Assembly: GCF_016864375.1 (NCBI RefSeq)
Contig: NZ_CP069354.1
Span: 2,887,501-2,951,500, forward strand
Length of the DNA stretch: 64,000 bases
Source: Microvirga sp. VF16
GTDB taxonomy: Bacteria > Pseudomonadota > Alphaproteobacteria > Rhizobiales > Beijerinckiaceae
Direction: 5' to 3'
The notes below the pieces were generated by a model that worked only from the letters and a program-made list of their open reading frames with translations, had not been told where the DNA came from and did no database searches. The stretch's first letter is position 1, and each line of letters begins with the position of its first letter. Of the stretch, positions 1 to 7,948 are shown one piece after another. Position numbers and translations under genes: made by a program.

Positions 1-1
1 C

Positions 2-247
2 GAGGGACATGTCGAGCTGAGTGTTGAAGATACCGGCCCTGGTCTTGCGCCCGAGGTGGCCTCTCAGCTCTTCCAACCCTTTGTGACCACCAAGAAGCAT
101 GGAATGGGTGTCGGCCTGTCGATCTGCCGTACGATCGTGGAAGCGCATGGTGGTAAGATCTGGGCCGTATCGAAGCAGGGCGAGGGAACCGCATTCCGCT
201 TCACACTAAGAATTGTCGGACGGGAGGAGATGGCGCATGCAGAATGA
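2..247 (+). CDS. fixL: Oxygen-sensing histidine kinase FixL, C-terminal end only
   Basis: This is the last 81 codons of a histidine kinase whose start lies before the window. An open frame runs from base 2, with the ATP-binding G1 box DTGPG at visible residues 10-14 and the G2-type stretch GMGVGLSIC about 30 residues later, which are the HATPase_c hallmarks. The fragment ends at the first bases of a FixJ-type response regulator (11-bp overlap), so the pair was almost certainly translated together. In the FixL family a haem PAS domain senses oxygen and the kinase phosphorylates FixJ when oxygen is low. The haem domain cannot be seen here, so the FixL name rests on the neighbours: fixJ, a fixK-type gene and the cbb3 oxidase operons. 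Confidence 0.85.
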   Translation, partial: EGHVELSVEDTGPGLAPEVASQLFQPFVTTKKHGMGVGLSICRTIVEAHGGKIWAVSKQGEGTAFRFTLRIVGREEMAHAE

Positions 248-848
248 TGTGGCCGTGCATGTGGTTGATGACGATGTGGCTGTCCGCAAGTCGCTGGCAT
301 TCCTGCTGGCCTCAGAGGGACTTCCGGTCCGCTTGCACGAATCCGCCTCGGCCTTTCTCGATGATGCGCCAAGTGTAGAGGCGGGCTGCATCGTTACCGA
401 CGTGCGCATGCCGGGCATCGACGGCATCGAACTGATCCGGCGCCTGAAGGAACGCGGGATTGCGCTCCCCGTCATCGTCATGACCGGTCATGCGGACGTG
501 CCGATGGCGGTCGAGGCCATGAAGGAGGGGGCAATCGACTTCCTCGAAAAGCCGTTCGGAGACGAAGTGTTCCTCGCCGCTGTCCGTTCCGCTCTCGCGC
601 GCCAGGAAAGGAACAGCCATCATGGTGCCCAGGTGGCCGAGATCCAAGGCCGGTTCGATGCTCTGTCGGAACGGGAGCGCCAGGTTCTCGACGGGCTCGT
701 GGCTGGCAAGGCCAACAAGATGATTGCCTACGATCTCGGAATCAGCCCGCGTACGGTGGAGATCTACCGGGCAAATGTCATGGCGAAGATGCAGGCCAAG
801 AGTCTGTCGGAACTCGTCCGCCTCGCTCTCCTGATCGAGGCGAAATAG
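237..848 (+). CDS. fixJ: Response regulator FixJ
   Basis: The 203-residue product has the length expected for FixJ. An N-terminal receiver carries the acidic pocket (DDD at 11-13), the phosphoacceptor Asp at about 55 in VTDVRMP, the switch Thr in VMTGH and Lys at about 105 in LEKPF. The C-terminal LuxR-type helix-turn-helix (about 140-200) contains LSERERQVL and ISPRTVEIYRANVMAKM, which is typical of FixJ. The ATG at 237 is chosen because a GGGAGGA sequence precedes it and the receiver starts at once; an upstream in-frame codon at 213 has no such support. By family knowledge, phospho-FixJ activates fixK-type genes under low oxygen. Candidate binding sites lie at 855-870 and 2264-2285. Confidence 0.92.
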   Translation: MQNDVAVHVVDDDVAVRKSLAFLLASEGLPVRLHESASAFLDDAPSVEAGCIVTDVRMPGIDGIELIRRLKERGIALPVIVMTGHADVPMAVEAMKEGAIDFLEKPFGDEVFLAAVRSALARQERNSHHGAQVAEIQGRFDALSERERQVLDGLVAGKANKMIAYDLGISPRTVEIYRANVMAKMQAKSLSELVRLALLIEAK

Positions 849-854
849 CCCCTT

Positions 855-870
855 AAGGAATATTCCTGAG
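855..870. promoter_or_regulatory. Candidate FixJ operator, copy 1
   Basis: A 16-bp motif, AAGGAATATTCCTGAG, contains a perfect 12-bp palindrome (856-867). The same pattern, AAGGRRTWTTCCTKAG, recurs at 2268-2283 before the fixK-type gene. It lies just after fixJ and 92 bp before the receiver-only gene. Assignment to FixJ is inferred from the shared motif and the neighbouring gene. Confidence 0.5.
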
Positions 871-961
871 TAGGGAAACGGAAAGCGCTGTGCATAATCC
901 GCGATGTTGGCCGAGTGCTCTTATCTTCAGGCCACGACCACGGATCACACAGGCTTTCCGG

Positions 962-1330
962 ATGTCTCAGCTCTCGGGACCGGTCATCGTCGTGGATGAC
1001 GATGACGCGGTCCGAAACTCATTGAAGTTCGCCCTGGAGCTTGAGGGCCTGTCCGTGCATCTGTTCAAGGATGGCGCGGAACTTCTTGCGGCGTCGGATC
1101 TACCGCAGGGTGGTTGCTTCGTGATCGATTACAACATGCCGGGCATGACTGGGATCGAACTGGTCGGACAATTGCGGCAGCGCCGGATCGACTGCCCCGC
1201 AATTCTCATCGCTTCCCAAGTCAGCGACGATCTCTATAGCCGCGCCGCCCGGTCGGGCTTTCGGGTCGTGCTGGAGAAGCCGCTGCATGACAGTGAGTTG
1301 CTCGACAGCATTCACGCGGCCCTCGCGTGA
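962..1330 (+). CDS. Single-domain response regulator, FixJ-receiver-like
   Basis: The 122-residue protein is a lone receiver with no output domain. It has the acidic cluster VVDDDDAVR near residues 10-18, the likely phosphoacceptor Asp in VIDYNMPGMTG, and the conserved Lys in LEKPL. The Thr/Ser switch position is in LIASQ. Sequence around the Asp and Lys resembles the FixJ receiver just upstream. ATG 962 is chosen because the receiver fold begins directly after it; a GTG at 890 would add 24 low-complexity residues. A candidate FixJ site precedes the gene. A phosphate sink or decoy for FixL, similar in role to FixT-like anti-kinase proteins, is possible but not shown. Confidence 0.8.
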   Translation: MSQLSGPVIVVDDDDAVRNSLKFALELEGLSVHLFKDGAELLAASDLPQGGCFVIDYNMPGMTGIELVGQLRQRRIDCPAILIASQVSDDLYSRAARSGFRVVLEKPLHDSELLDSIHAALA

Positions 1331-1498
1331 CATTTTCTTAGCGATATGTTTGAGGCTTCGGCATCGCTCTATGCCGGCTCAATGCACCATCTTCTTCTAA
1401 AATGCATCGCGCCCTGCTGTTGCTATGACGGCAGGACGCGATAGGTATGCTTGAGCTTGGGAAGATCTGCTGCATCCAGAAAGGTTCCTGAGTCTCGT

Positions 1499-2185
1499 CT
1501 ATGCGTTCAGGCGCTCGAGGGCAGCCTTGTTGCTCAGCACCACATGACGAGCGGAAGGAAGCTCAATGACACCCTGCCGTTCGAGCTGCGTGAAGGAGCG
1601 AGAAACGGTCTCGATCGTCAATCCAAGATGGTCTGCGATATCCATGCGCGACATGGGAAGATCCAGAGCGTCGTCATCGGCTGTGCGCTCCGCCAGGTCG
1701 AGAAGGAAGGTCGCGATCTTCTCCAGGGCCGACTTGCGGCCGAGCAGCAGCATATGGTTCTGGGCACGAACGAGAGCGCGCATCATTCCCATCGTCATGT
1801 CCTGAGCGAGTTGAGCGTCTCTTCCAGTCAAGGCCGCGAGATGGCTGCGGCGATAGGCGACGACGACGCAATCGCCGACGGACTCGGCGCAGAACCGATG
1901 CTCGTCCCCGGCTTCGATGCCGAAGATATCTCCGGCCATATGAAAAGCGTCGATCTGACGGCGTCCGTCGGTCAGGAGCTTGGAGGTGCGTACCACACCC
2001 GAGAGAACCTTGTAGACGAAAGCGGCTCTGTTGCCCTCGGCGAAGATTTCCTCATCCTTGGCGAAGGAATGTACCGAACCGACCGACGCGGGAGGCGCAT
2101 CGGCGGGCTTGCGAAACTGAGGAACTTCCAGGGCGAATAGAGGAAGGGCCGAAGAAGAGGCTTTGGTGAGGAGCGCAGTGTGCAT
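1499..2185 (-). CDS. fixK: Crp/Fnr-family regulator, FixK type
   Basis: The 228-residue protein has a cyclic-nucleotide-binding-like beta-roll (about 35-130), a long dimer helix with MRALVRAQNHMLLLGRKSALEK, shortened here to RAQNHMLLLGRK, and a C-terminal winged helix. The recognition helix LTIETVSRSFTQLERQG has the E..SR pattern of FNR/FixK proteins, which read TTGAT-N4-ATCAA. The N-terminal cysteine cluster of oxygen-sensing FNR is missing, so FixK is preferred to FNR. Divergent from the cco operons by position, it is the probable activator of the boxes found at 7882, 11513 and 11752. A candidate FixJ site lies 79 bp upstream of its start, which fits the FixLJ-FixK cascade. Confidence 0.85.
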   Translation of the reverse strand: MHTALLTKASSSALPLFALEVPQFRKPADAPPASVGSVHSFAKDEEIFAEGNRAAFVYKVLSGVVRTSKLLTDGRRQIDAFHMAGDIFGIEAGDEHRFCAESVGDCVVVAYRRSHLAALTGRDAQLAQDMTMGMMRALVRAQNHMLLLGRKSALEKIATFLLDLAERTADDDALDLPMSRMDIADHLGLTIETVSRSFTQLERQGVIELPSARHVVLSNKAALERLNA

Positions 2186-2263
2186 CGAACCCTCGCGAAC
2201 TCGTGAACGTGATGTGAGTTCATGGGTACTGCCGCCGAGGCTGGGCTGAAATTCAGGTCTGAT

Positions 2264-2285
2264 ACCTAAGGGGTTTTCCTTAGGT
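2264..2285. promoter_or_regulatory. Candidate FixJ operator, copy 2 (fixK promoter)
   Basis: A perfect inverted repeat has 8-bp arms ACCTAAGG and CCTTAGGT separated by 6 bases. Within it, bases 2268-2283 match the 16-bp pattern also seen at 855-870. It sits 79 bp before the fixK-type start codon. A FixJ role is inferred. Confidence 0.55.
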
Positions 2286-2325
2286 CGAGCGCAGTATGAT
2301 CAAGGCGGCTTCCAGCGGCTGAAAA

Positions 2326-3441
2326 CTACGCAAAGACGTTGGCTGCCAGGGCACCCAGGATCGCTCCTGTCAGCAGCGTGCCGTCGTGAAGGCCAAGAAG
2401 AACCCGCGAGACGGGAGCGCCTCCATGGACCCAGAGCGTGGTGCCAAGCATGACCAACGACCATCCGGCGCCGGCAAGGGCCGCCGCGACGGAGAACCCT
2501 CCCGCTGTACCGGCTAGCATGAAGGCCAGAGCCCCAGCCATCAGCAGAAGGCATCCGACGACAGACAGAGGGACTGGTAGGGCAAGGCGCGGCAGGACGG
2601 CCAGGGCCAGCGACGGAGCATACATGGCCATGACATGCCATGCCACGGCGCCCACGACGGCATCGGAAGGCGCGCAGCCGATCACGGCCAGGGGAGTCGC
2701 ACCCATGAGGGCCGTCATGGCGAACCATCCGAGGGCGCCGATGGCGGTCGGCAAAAGGATAGAGCGCCAATCCTGCGAGCCTGTCGTTTCTGCGCCCCGC
2801 TCCCGGTGCCTCTGATAGGACAGCGATGCGGTCATCATGAGAGAGCCCACATGTGCCAGAGCGGCTGCAGCAGCCGTGCCCGCAAAGATCCGCGGCGAGG
2901 CCAGCGTCTCGGCTAGGCCAGCGATGGTCGGAGCAATCAAGCCTGCAAGGGTTGCGGCGCCGAAGATGATCAGGAGTGTGCTGGCTCCCCTGCCGCCAAC
3001 TGGCACGGCGGCATGGCGGTAGAACAGGCTGAAACCGCCTGCGATTCCGAGCCAGAACGCGCCCAGCACGAGGGCCCCGAAATGCAGAGACACGAGCGCC
3101 CAGACAAGTACCAAGCCGCCGGCGGCACCGAGGCTTGCTCCAAGAGAAAAAGCCGCCCGGCGACCAAAGGAATCGAGCAGGAACGAGGCGGGAAGGCTCG
3201 CGACAGCCGCACCGACATAGAAGGCGGCATAGGGAAGGGTAGCCAAGCTCCCACCCGGTGCGAACGACAGGCCAGCCAAGGGCAGAATGCTCAGGGTCAG
3301 GACCTGGGCCAGCACGGAGAAGGCAAAGCCGGCCGCGAGAAGCGCCGTCCCGCGGTGATCCGAGGCCGTGTCGCCCAGCGCTCCCGGTTCACAGATGCAT
3401 TCGAGCTGTCCCGCCCGGGGCATGGCCGTCAGAGAGGTCAT
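2326..3441 (-). CDS. MFS-type membrane transporter coupled to the cco assembly operon
   Basis: The 371-residue, strongly hydrophobic protein looks like a 12-helix major facilitator. A basic loop with DSFGRRAAFS after the second helix fits the conserved MFS loop 2-3 motif, and several glycine-rich helices follow. The start ATG overlaps the stop of ccoS by 3-4 bases (ATGA), so translation is coupled to ccoS and the gene is part of the ccoGHIS transcript. Some bacteria use an MFS protein (CcoA type) to import copper for cbb3 oxidase. Whether this one is CcoA-like cannot be told here, as I do not see the Met-rich motifs I would look for. The substrate is therefore unknown. Confidence 0.75.
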   Translation of the reverse strand: MTSLTAMPRAGQLECICEPGALGDTASDHRGTALLAAGFAFSVLAQVLTLSILPLAGLSFAPGGSLATLPYAAFYVGAAVASLPASFLLDSFGRRAAFSLGASLGAAGGLVLVWALVSLHFGALVLGAFWLGIAGGFSLFYRHAAVPVGGRGASTLLIIFGAATLAGLIAPTIAGLAETLASPRIFAGTAAAAALAHVGSLMMTASLSYQRHRERGAETTGSQDWRSILLPTAIGALGWFAMTALMGATPLAVIGCAPSDAVVGAVAWHVMAMYAPSLALAVLPRLALPVPLSVVGCLLLMAGALAFMLAGTAGGFSVAAALAGAGWSLVMLGTTLWVHGGAPVSRVLLGLHDGTLLTGAILGALAANVFA

Positions 3442-3587
3442 TTCCGGACATCGTCGTCAGACAGGACACGCACGGCCGCGCCCTGCACATCGTCATACTG
3501 ACCGTTCTTCAGCGACCACATGAAGGCCACAAGGCCGGACAGGCCGAGCAGAAGGGCCATCGGAACAAGATAGAGCAGGACTTCCAT
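3438..3587 (-). CDS. ccoS: cbb3 oxidase assembly protein CcoS
   Basis: The 49-residue product begins MEVLLYLVPMALLLG, has a single membrane helix followed by AFMWSLKNGQYDD, and ends in an acidic-basic tail. This is the standard CcoS (FixS) pattern of one helix and a W-(A/S)-x-x-x-G-Q-(F/Y)-(D/E)-D motif. It starts 3 bases after the ccoI stop and its own stop overlaps the MFS start. CcoS is needed for maturation of the cbb3 oxidase. Confidence 0.9.
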   Translation of the reverse strand: MEVLLYLVPMALLLGLSGLVAFMWSLKNGQYDDVQGAAVRVLSDDDVRK

Positions 3588-3590
3588 GGA

Positions 3591-5828
3591 TCAGGCTCCT
3601 TGTACCGCCGGAATGACATCAGATTGCGCTGGCGCCGGGCGCGATGCAGGTGTGCTTCCGCGGACTCGAAGGGCATTGAGGGTCACAATGGTCGAGGAGC
3701 CCGACATGGCGAGCGCCGCAACCAGGGGCGTGACATAGCCGAGAAAGGCGAGGGGGACCGCGATCAGGTTGTAGATGAGGGCGACGCCCAGGTTCTGACG
3801 CATGAGGCTGTGGGCACGGCAGGCGATCTCGATGGTGTCCTGCACAGGCTTCAGCCTGTCGCCAAGGAAGACGGCATCGGCCTGGGCCTGGGTCAGATCG
3901 GCCGCATTGATCGGCGACAGCGACACATGTGCTGCGGCGAGCGCCGGAGCGTCATTAAGGCCGTCGCCGACCATCAATACCTTGCGGCCTTCGCTCTTGA
4001 GCGCCTCAAGCGCTTCGATCTTGTCGGCCGGCTTGCAGCCGCCGCGCCACAACGTGATGCCGAGCGTCGCGGCGATGGGAGCCACGGCCTCTGGCCGGTC
4101 GCCGGACAGGATGCGACAGTCAAAGCCTCGCTGGAGAAGATTCTGCACGATAGCGACGGCATCCGGCCGCAGGGCCTGTCGCACGAGCAGAACAGCCTGT
4201 TGCCTGCCCCAGGAAAAGGCGATCACGGAAGCCGTCGGATCGGTCGCAGCAGCTTCGTTTGCAACGTCTTCAGCGCCGCAAAAGGCGGGACTGCCGAGGC
4301 GCATCTCCATGCCATCAACTACGGCCCGGACGCCCTGGCCAGGCTCCTCGGTCACACCGTCGTAGGGGCGGCGATCATGAGTCAGCTGCGCTACAGCCGC
4401 GGCTAGAGGATGATGGCTCGAGAGCGCGAGCCGGCTCGCTGCCTCCAGAAGACCGGGCTCCACATCGGACGCATTGACCACGCTCATGGTGGGCAGGGTG
4501 AGAGTGCCGGTCTTGTCGAAGACGATGGTGTCCACTTTCGCCAAGCGCTCGAAGGCATCGCCCGCGTTGAGGAAAACGCCGGAGCGGAAGAGCGCGCCGG
4601 AGGCGACAACCTGGACCACGGGCACCGCCAGCGCCAGGGCGCAGGGGCAGGTGATGATGAGGACGGCAATGGCGGTGATCAGCGCATCGTGAACGGAGGC
4701 GCCGGTCGCGATCCAGGCCAGGGCCGTGATTGCTGCTGCGGTATGCACGACCGGCGCATAGATCTTCGCGACCCGGTCGGCCAGTTGCACATAGCGTGAT
4801 TTCGCGGCGGCCGCATTCTCCAGAAGCCTTTCGACCTCATCGAGCAGGGTGCCCTTGCCCGCAGCGGTCACACGCAGAGTCAGGGTACCATTATAGTTCA
4901 TGCTTCCCGCATAGACCTGGCTGTCGGCTCTGACAGCGCGGTGGGCTGTCTCGCCGGTCACGAGACTCTCGTCGACCTCGGAAGAGCCGGAGAGTACGAT
5001 CCCGTCAACCGCAATGCGCTCGCCCGGACGCACGAGTACTCGGTCGCCGGCCTTCAAAGCAGCGGTCGGCAGCAGGACGACCTCGCCATTCTCTTCGATC
5101 CTGTGAGCGACTTCAGCCCGGAACGACGCGAGATTGCTCGCGACCGCACGGGTCTTCCGGCGCATGGCCTGATCGAGATAACGGCCGCAGAGCAGGAAGA
5201 AGAGCAACATGACCACCGAGTCGAAATAGGTGTGCTCGGCAGAATTGATTGTCTCGACCACTGACACGGTGAGTGCCAGCAGAATGCCAATGACGATTGG
5301 CACGTCCATGTTGGTGCGCCGGTTGCGTAACGCATTCATGGCGCTCTGGAAGAAGGGCTGACCGGCATAGGCGACAGCCGGGAGGGCGATGAGCGCAGCA
5401 AGCCAATGGAAGAAGTCACGGGTTTCAGGCGTGATATCCGTGACGTTGCCCGACCAGACGGAGACCGCCAGCAGCATGATGTTCATGGAGGCAAAGCCTG
5501 CCACCGCGAGGCACTTCAAAAGCCATTTGGCGCGGCGGTCCTCCTCTTCCTCCACAAGCCTGGACTGGAAAGGATGGGCCCGGTAACCGAGCCGCTGCAG
5601 TTCTTCCACCACGCGGCCTGGTGAAAGCTCTCCGTCGCGCCATTCAACGGCAAGGCGATGGTTGGTGTAGTTCAGCCGCGCGTCCAGAACGGCCGGCAGC
5701 CGGCACAAGCCGCTCTCGATCTCGTCGATGCAGGCGGCGCAGTCGATGCCTTCGACCGCGAGGTCGAGATGGGCTGTGCCGTCGTCCTGGCGTTTCACGT
5801 AGATGGAGAGGTCGAGGGTCTCGGCCAT
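3591..5828 (-). CDS. ccoI: Copper-transporting P-type ATPase CcoI
   Basis: The 745-residue protein has an N-terminal heavy-metal-binding domain with GIDCAAC (Cys 30 and 33), several membrane helices, the ion-pathway motif CPC at about residue 394, the phosphorylation motif DKTGT at about 437, and the GDGLNDAPAL hinge motif. These define a P1B copper ATPase. The position between ccoH and ccoS makes it CcoI/FixI, which exports copper for insertion into the binuclear centre of CcoN rather than for general copper resistance. The spacing to ccoH is 11 bases and to ccoS 3 bases, so it is one operon. Confidence 0.95.
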   Translation of the reverse strand: MAETLDLSIYVKRQDDGTAHLDLAVEGIDCAACIDEIESGLCRLPAVLDARLNYTNHRLAVEWRDGELSPGRVVEELQRLGYRAHPFQSRLVEEEEDRRAKWLLKCLAVAGFASMNIMLLAVSVWSGNVTDITPETRDFFHWLAALIALPAVAYAGQPFFQSAMNALRNRRTNMDVPIVIGILLALTVSVVETINSAEHTYFDSVVMLLFFLLCGRYLDQAMRRKTRAVASNLASFRAEVAHRIEENGEVVLLPTAALKAGDRVLVRPGERIAVDGIVLSGSSEVDESLVTGETAHRAVRADSQVYAGSMNYNGTLTLRVTAAGKGTLLDEVERLLENAAAAKSRYVQLADRVAKIYAPVVHTAAAITALAWIATGASVHDALITAIAVLIITCPCALALAVPVVQVVASGALFRSGVFLNAGDAFERLAKVDTIVFDKTGTLTLPTMSVVNASDVEPGLLEAASRLALSSHHPLAAAVAQLTHDRRPYDGVTEEPGQGVRAVVDGMEMRLGSPAFCGAEDVANEAAATDPTASVIAFSWGRQQAVLLVRQALRPDAVAIVQNLLQRGFDCRILSGDRPEAVAPIAATLGITLWRGGCKPADKIEALEALKSEGRKVLMVGDGLNDAPALAAAHVSLSPINAADLTQAQADAVFLGDRLKPVQDTIEIACRAHSLMRQNLGVALIYNLIAVPLAFLGYVTPLVAALAMSGSSTIVTLNALRVRGSTPASRPAPAQSDVIPAVQGA

Positions 5829-5839
5829 TGCGAAAATCC

Positions 5840-6337
5840 TCAGAGCGAGATGCGGCTCTTGGAGCGGAAGACGGTTTCCGTCTCACGCTTCAGATTGATG
5901 ACGAGATCCCACTGGCCCTCCGGCATGGGGGTGAGGCTCTTGAACCGGCCCGGTGTCAGCTCGACGAACTCGAGCGGCATATCGCGGCGCTTGTCCGTGG
6001 GATGAGCCAACCGGATCTCCGGGATGAGGCCCACCAGCACCTGCCCCTGGGAGTCCCTTGCTGTGATGATGAGACCAGCGGCATCTCCCCGCTGCAGGGC
6101 GGCATCCACCGACCAGTGGCGTGCGTCCTGAGCATGGGCCGCTGCGACATCGTTCTTGAACGACAATCCGGCCTTGTAGGCGCTCTCCGTCTCGACGCCG
6201 CTGAAGCTTGAGATGGCGACGCGGACCATGTAGAAATTCATGGCGAAGATAACGCCGAAGAAGGACACGAAATAGAGCAGGACCGTGCGTCCGGTGATGG
6301 GTCTCGGCGACCGCGTTGTGGCGGCTGTGGTGGACAT
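5840..6337 (-). CDS. ccoH: cbb3 oxidase assembly protein CcoH (FixH)
   Basis: The 165-residue protein has one N-terminal membrane helix (about 18-38, LLYFVSFFGVIFAMNFYMV) and a periplasmic FixH domain starting around SFSGVETESAYKAG, the conserved entry of the family. It lies between ccoG and ccoI in the usual ccoGHIS order, with 10-base gaps on each side. CcoH takes part in assembly of the oxidase complex. Confidence 0.92.
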   Translation of the reverse strand: MSTTAATTRSPRPITGRTVLLYFVSFFGVIFAMNFYMVRVAISSFSGVETESAYKAGLSFKNDVAAAHAQDARHWSVDAALQRGDAAGLIITARDSQGQVLVGLIPEIRLAHPTDKRRDMPLEFVELTPGRFKSLTPMPEGQWDLVINLKRETETVFRSKSRISL

Positions 6338-6347
6338 GAGTCTATCC

Positions 6348-7817
6348 TTAAGGTGCCTTGAAGTGATCGCTCGTGCTGGCGGTATCGCCGGTGGAGAGGT
6401 CGATCAGGACGAACCGGAGCGAGGTCGAGTCCTCCGCTGTCGACGTGGTGTCCGTCACCAGCACGCGGGCCTCCAGGGTCTGGTCCGGTCCGACGGTGAC
6501 GATGGAACGGCCCTGCTGGTCGATCTCGCCGCCCACCACATCGACCTTCACCTCGGGTAAGCCTTCCACGCTGAGGGCGTAGCGGCGTACGTCGAGGTTC
6601 TTGTTGGCGATCCGGATGGTGAAGCCGTTGCGGATCGAGCCGTCGGAGAGGCGCACGAACAGCGGGTTGCGGTCATGCATTACCGTCAGATACAGACTCT
6701 GGCGCATGGCAAGCGAGGCGATCATCACCGCGCCGACGAGGGCGATGAGACTGGCATAGAAGAGGGTGCGCGGACGCAGGATGCGGCGAACCTCCGGGCG
6801 CCCCTCGATGCGCGCCTGGACGTTCATGTCCGTATCGTAGGCGATCAGGCCCTGCGGACGGCCGATCTTGTCCATCACGCTGTCGCAGGCATCCATGCAC
6901 AGGCCGCACTGGATGCAGTCGAGCTGCAGGCCCTTGCGGATGTCGACGCCCGTCGGGCACACGACCACGCATTGATTGCAGTCGATGCAGTCGCCTGCGG
7001 GCAGTCCCTGGAGCTTCAGAGCCTCGTTCTTTTTCACCGAGCCGCGGGGTTCACCGCGGTCATAGCGGTAGGTGACGTTCAGCGCATATTCGTCCGTCAG
7101 CGCAGCCTGAATGCGCGGCCAGGGGCACATGTAGGTGCAGACCTGCTCGCGCATGAAACCGGCGAGCGTGTAGGTCGTGAAGGTCAGAATGCCGATCCAG
7201 ACATAAGCCACGAAGGGCGCCTGGAAGGTCGCCAGTTCATAGACGAGAGTAGGTGCATCGGCGAAATAGAGCACCCAGGCACCGCCGGTCCACCAAGCGA
7301 TCATGAGCCAGATGAAGTGCTTCAGGGCCTTCCGGCTGAGAACGCCAATGGTGAGCTTCTCCTTGTCATGGCGCATCCGTTCGCGCCGGTCGCCCTCAAC
7401 CCAGCGCTCGACGGCATAGAACAGGTCGGTCCAGACAGTCTGCGGGCAGAGATAGCCGCACCAGATGCGGCCCGCGACGGCGTTCATGAGGAAGAGTGTG
7501 AGAGCCGCCAGCACCAGGAGGCCGGTGAGATAATAGACCTCCTGAGGCCAGATCTCGATGAAGAAGAAGTAGAACCGGCTGTTGGCGAGATCGACCAGGA
7601 TGGCCTGATCGGGCGCGTTTGGGCCGCGATCCCAGCGAATGAAGGGCAGGAAGTAATAGATGCCGAGGGTGACGGCGAGCACGATCCACTTGATCGTGCG
7701 ATAACGGCCCTTCACGGCCTGGGGGTAGATCTGCTTGCGGGGAGCGTAGAGCGGTGCGTCATCCGCCTGGGCTGGGGCGGCAGCTCCGAGATTATGAGGA
7801 AGGGGGGCGTCAGCCAT
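6348..7817 (-). CDS. ccoG: Membrane ferredoxin-like protein CcoG (FixG)
   Basis: The 489-residue protein has about five membrane segments and a cytoplasmic iron-sulfur region around residues 265-300, containing CIDCNQCVVVCP and CIQCGLCMDAC, two 4Fe-4S sets. The C-terminal part is an Ig-like IgD/FixG_C domain. The N-terminal line IRWDRGPNAPDQAILVD and the WCGYLCPQTVWTD motif are hallmarks of CcoG/RdxA. The family is linked to copper reduction during cbb3 maturation. It is the first gene of the ccoGHIS-MFS transcript. A perfect FNR/FixK box lies 65 bp upstream. Confidence 0.95.
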   Translation of the reverse strand: MADAPLPHNLGAAAPAQADDAPLYAPRKQIYPQAVKGRYRTIKWIVLAVTLGIYYFLPFIRWDRGPNAPDQAILVDLANSRFYFFFIEIWPQEVYYLTGLLVLAALTLFLMNAVAGRIWCGYLCPQTVWTDLFYAVERWVEGDRRERMRHDKEKLTIGVLSRKALKHFIWLMIAWWTGGAWVLYFADAPTLVYELATFQAPFVAYVWIGILTFTTYTLAGFMREQVCTYMCPWPRIQAALTDEYALNVTYRYDRGEPRGSVKKNEALKLQGLPAGDCIDCNQCVVVCPTGVDIRKGLQLDCIQCGLCMDACDSVMDKIGRPQGLIAYDTDMNVQARIEGRPEVRRILRPRTLFYASLIALVGAVMIASLAMRQSLYLTVMHDRNPLFVRLSDGSIRNGFTIRIANKNLDVRRYALSVEGLPEVKVDVVGGEIDQQGRSIVTVGPDQTLEARVLVTDTTSTAEDSTSLRFVLIDLSTGDTASTSDHFKAP

Positions 7818-7881
7818 CGAATCTGTCGCAATCGTCTCGATCTGAATGAAGACGGGATACGATGCGACAAGCCAAGCTGCC

Positions 7882-7895
7882 TTGATTCAAATCAA
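7882..7895. promoter_or_regulatory. FNR/FixK box upstream of ccoG
   Basis: The sequence TTGATTCAAATCAA matches TTGAT-N4-ATCAA without mismatch. Its centre is about 71 bp before the ccoG start codon. The FixK-type protein encoded at 1499-2185 is the likely reader. Confidence 0.85.
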
Positions 7896-7900
7896 GCGAC

Positions 7901-7922
7901 GGCCGGAGGTCACCCTCCGGCC
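7901..7922. terminator. Hairpin between ccoP and ccoG
   Basis: A perfect 9-bp stem (GGCCGGAGG / CCTCCGGCC) encloses a TCAC loop. It lies just after ccoNOQP and before the ccoG promoter box. No clear U-run follows on the minus strand, so it may be a terminator or a 3'-end stabilising hairpin. Confidence 0.5.
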
Positions 7923-7948
7923 GCTTACCGATCGGTATCCGAACAGGT

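Noticed and set aside
1451..2140. 229-residue open frame on the plus strand
   Set aside because: It is antisense to the fixK-type gene, whose protein has clear domains; this frame has no family pattern.
3258..4406. 382-residue plus-strand frame
   Set aside because: It lies opposite ccoS/ccoI and has the Arg/Gly/His-rich composition of a shadow frame.
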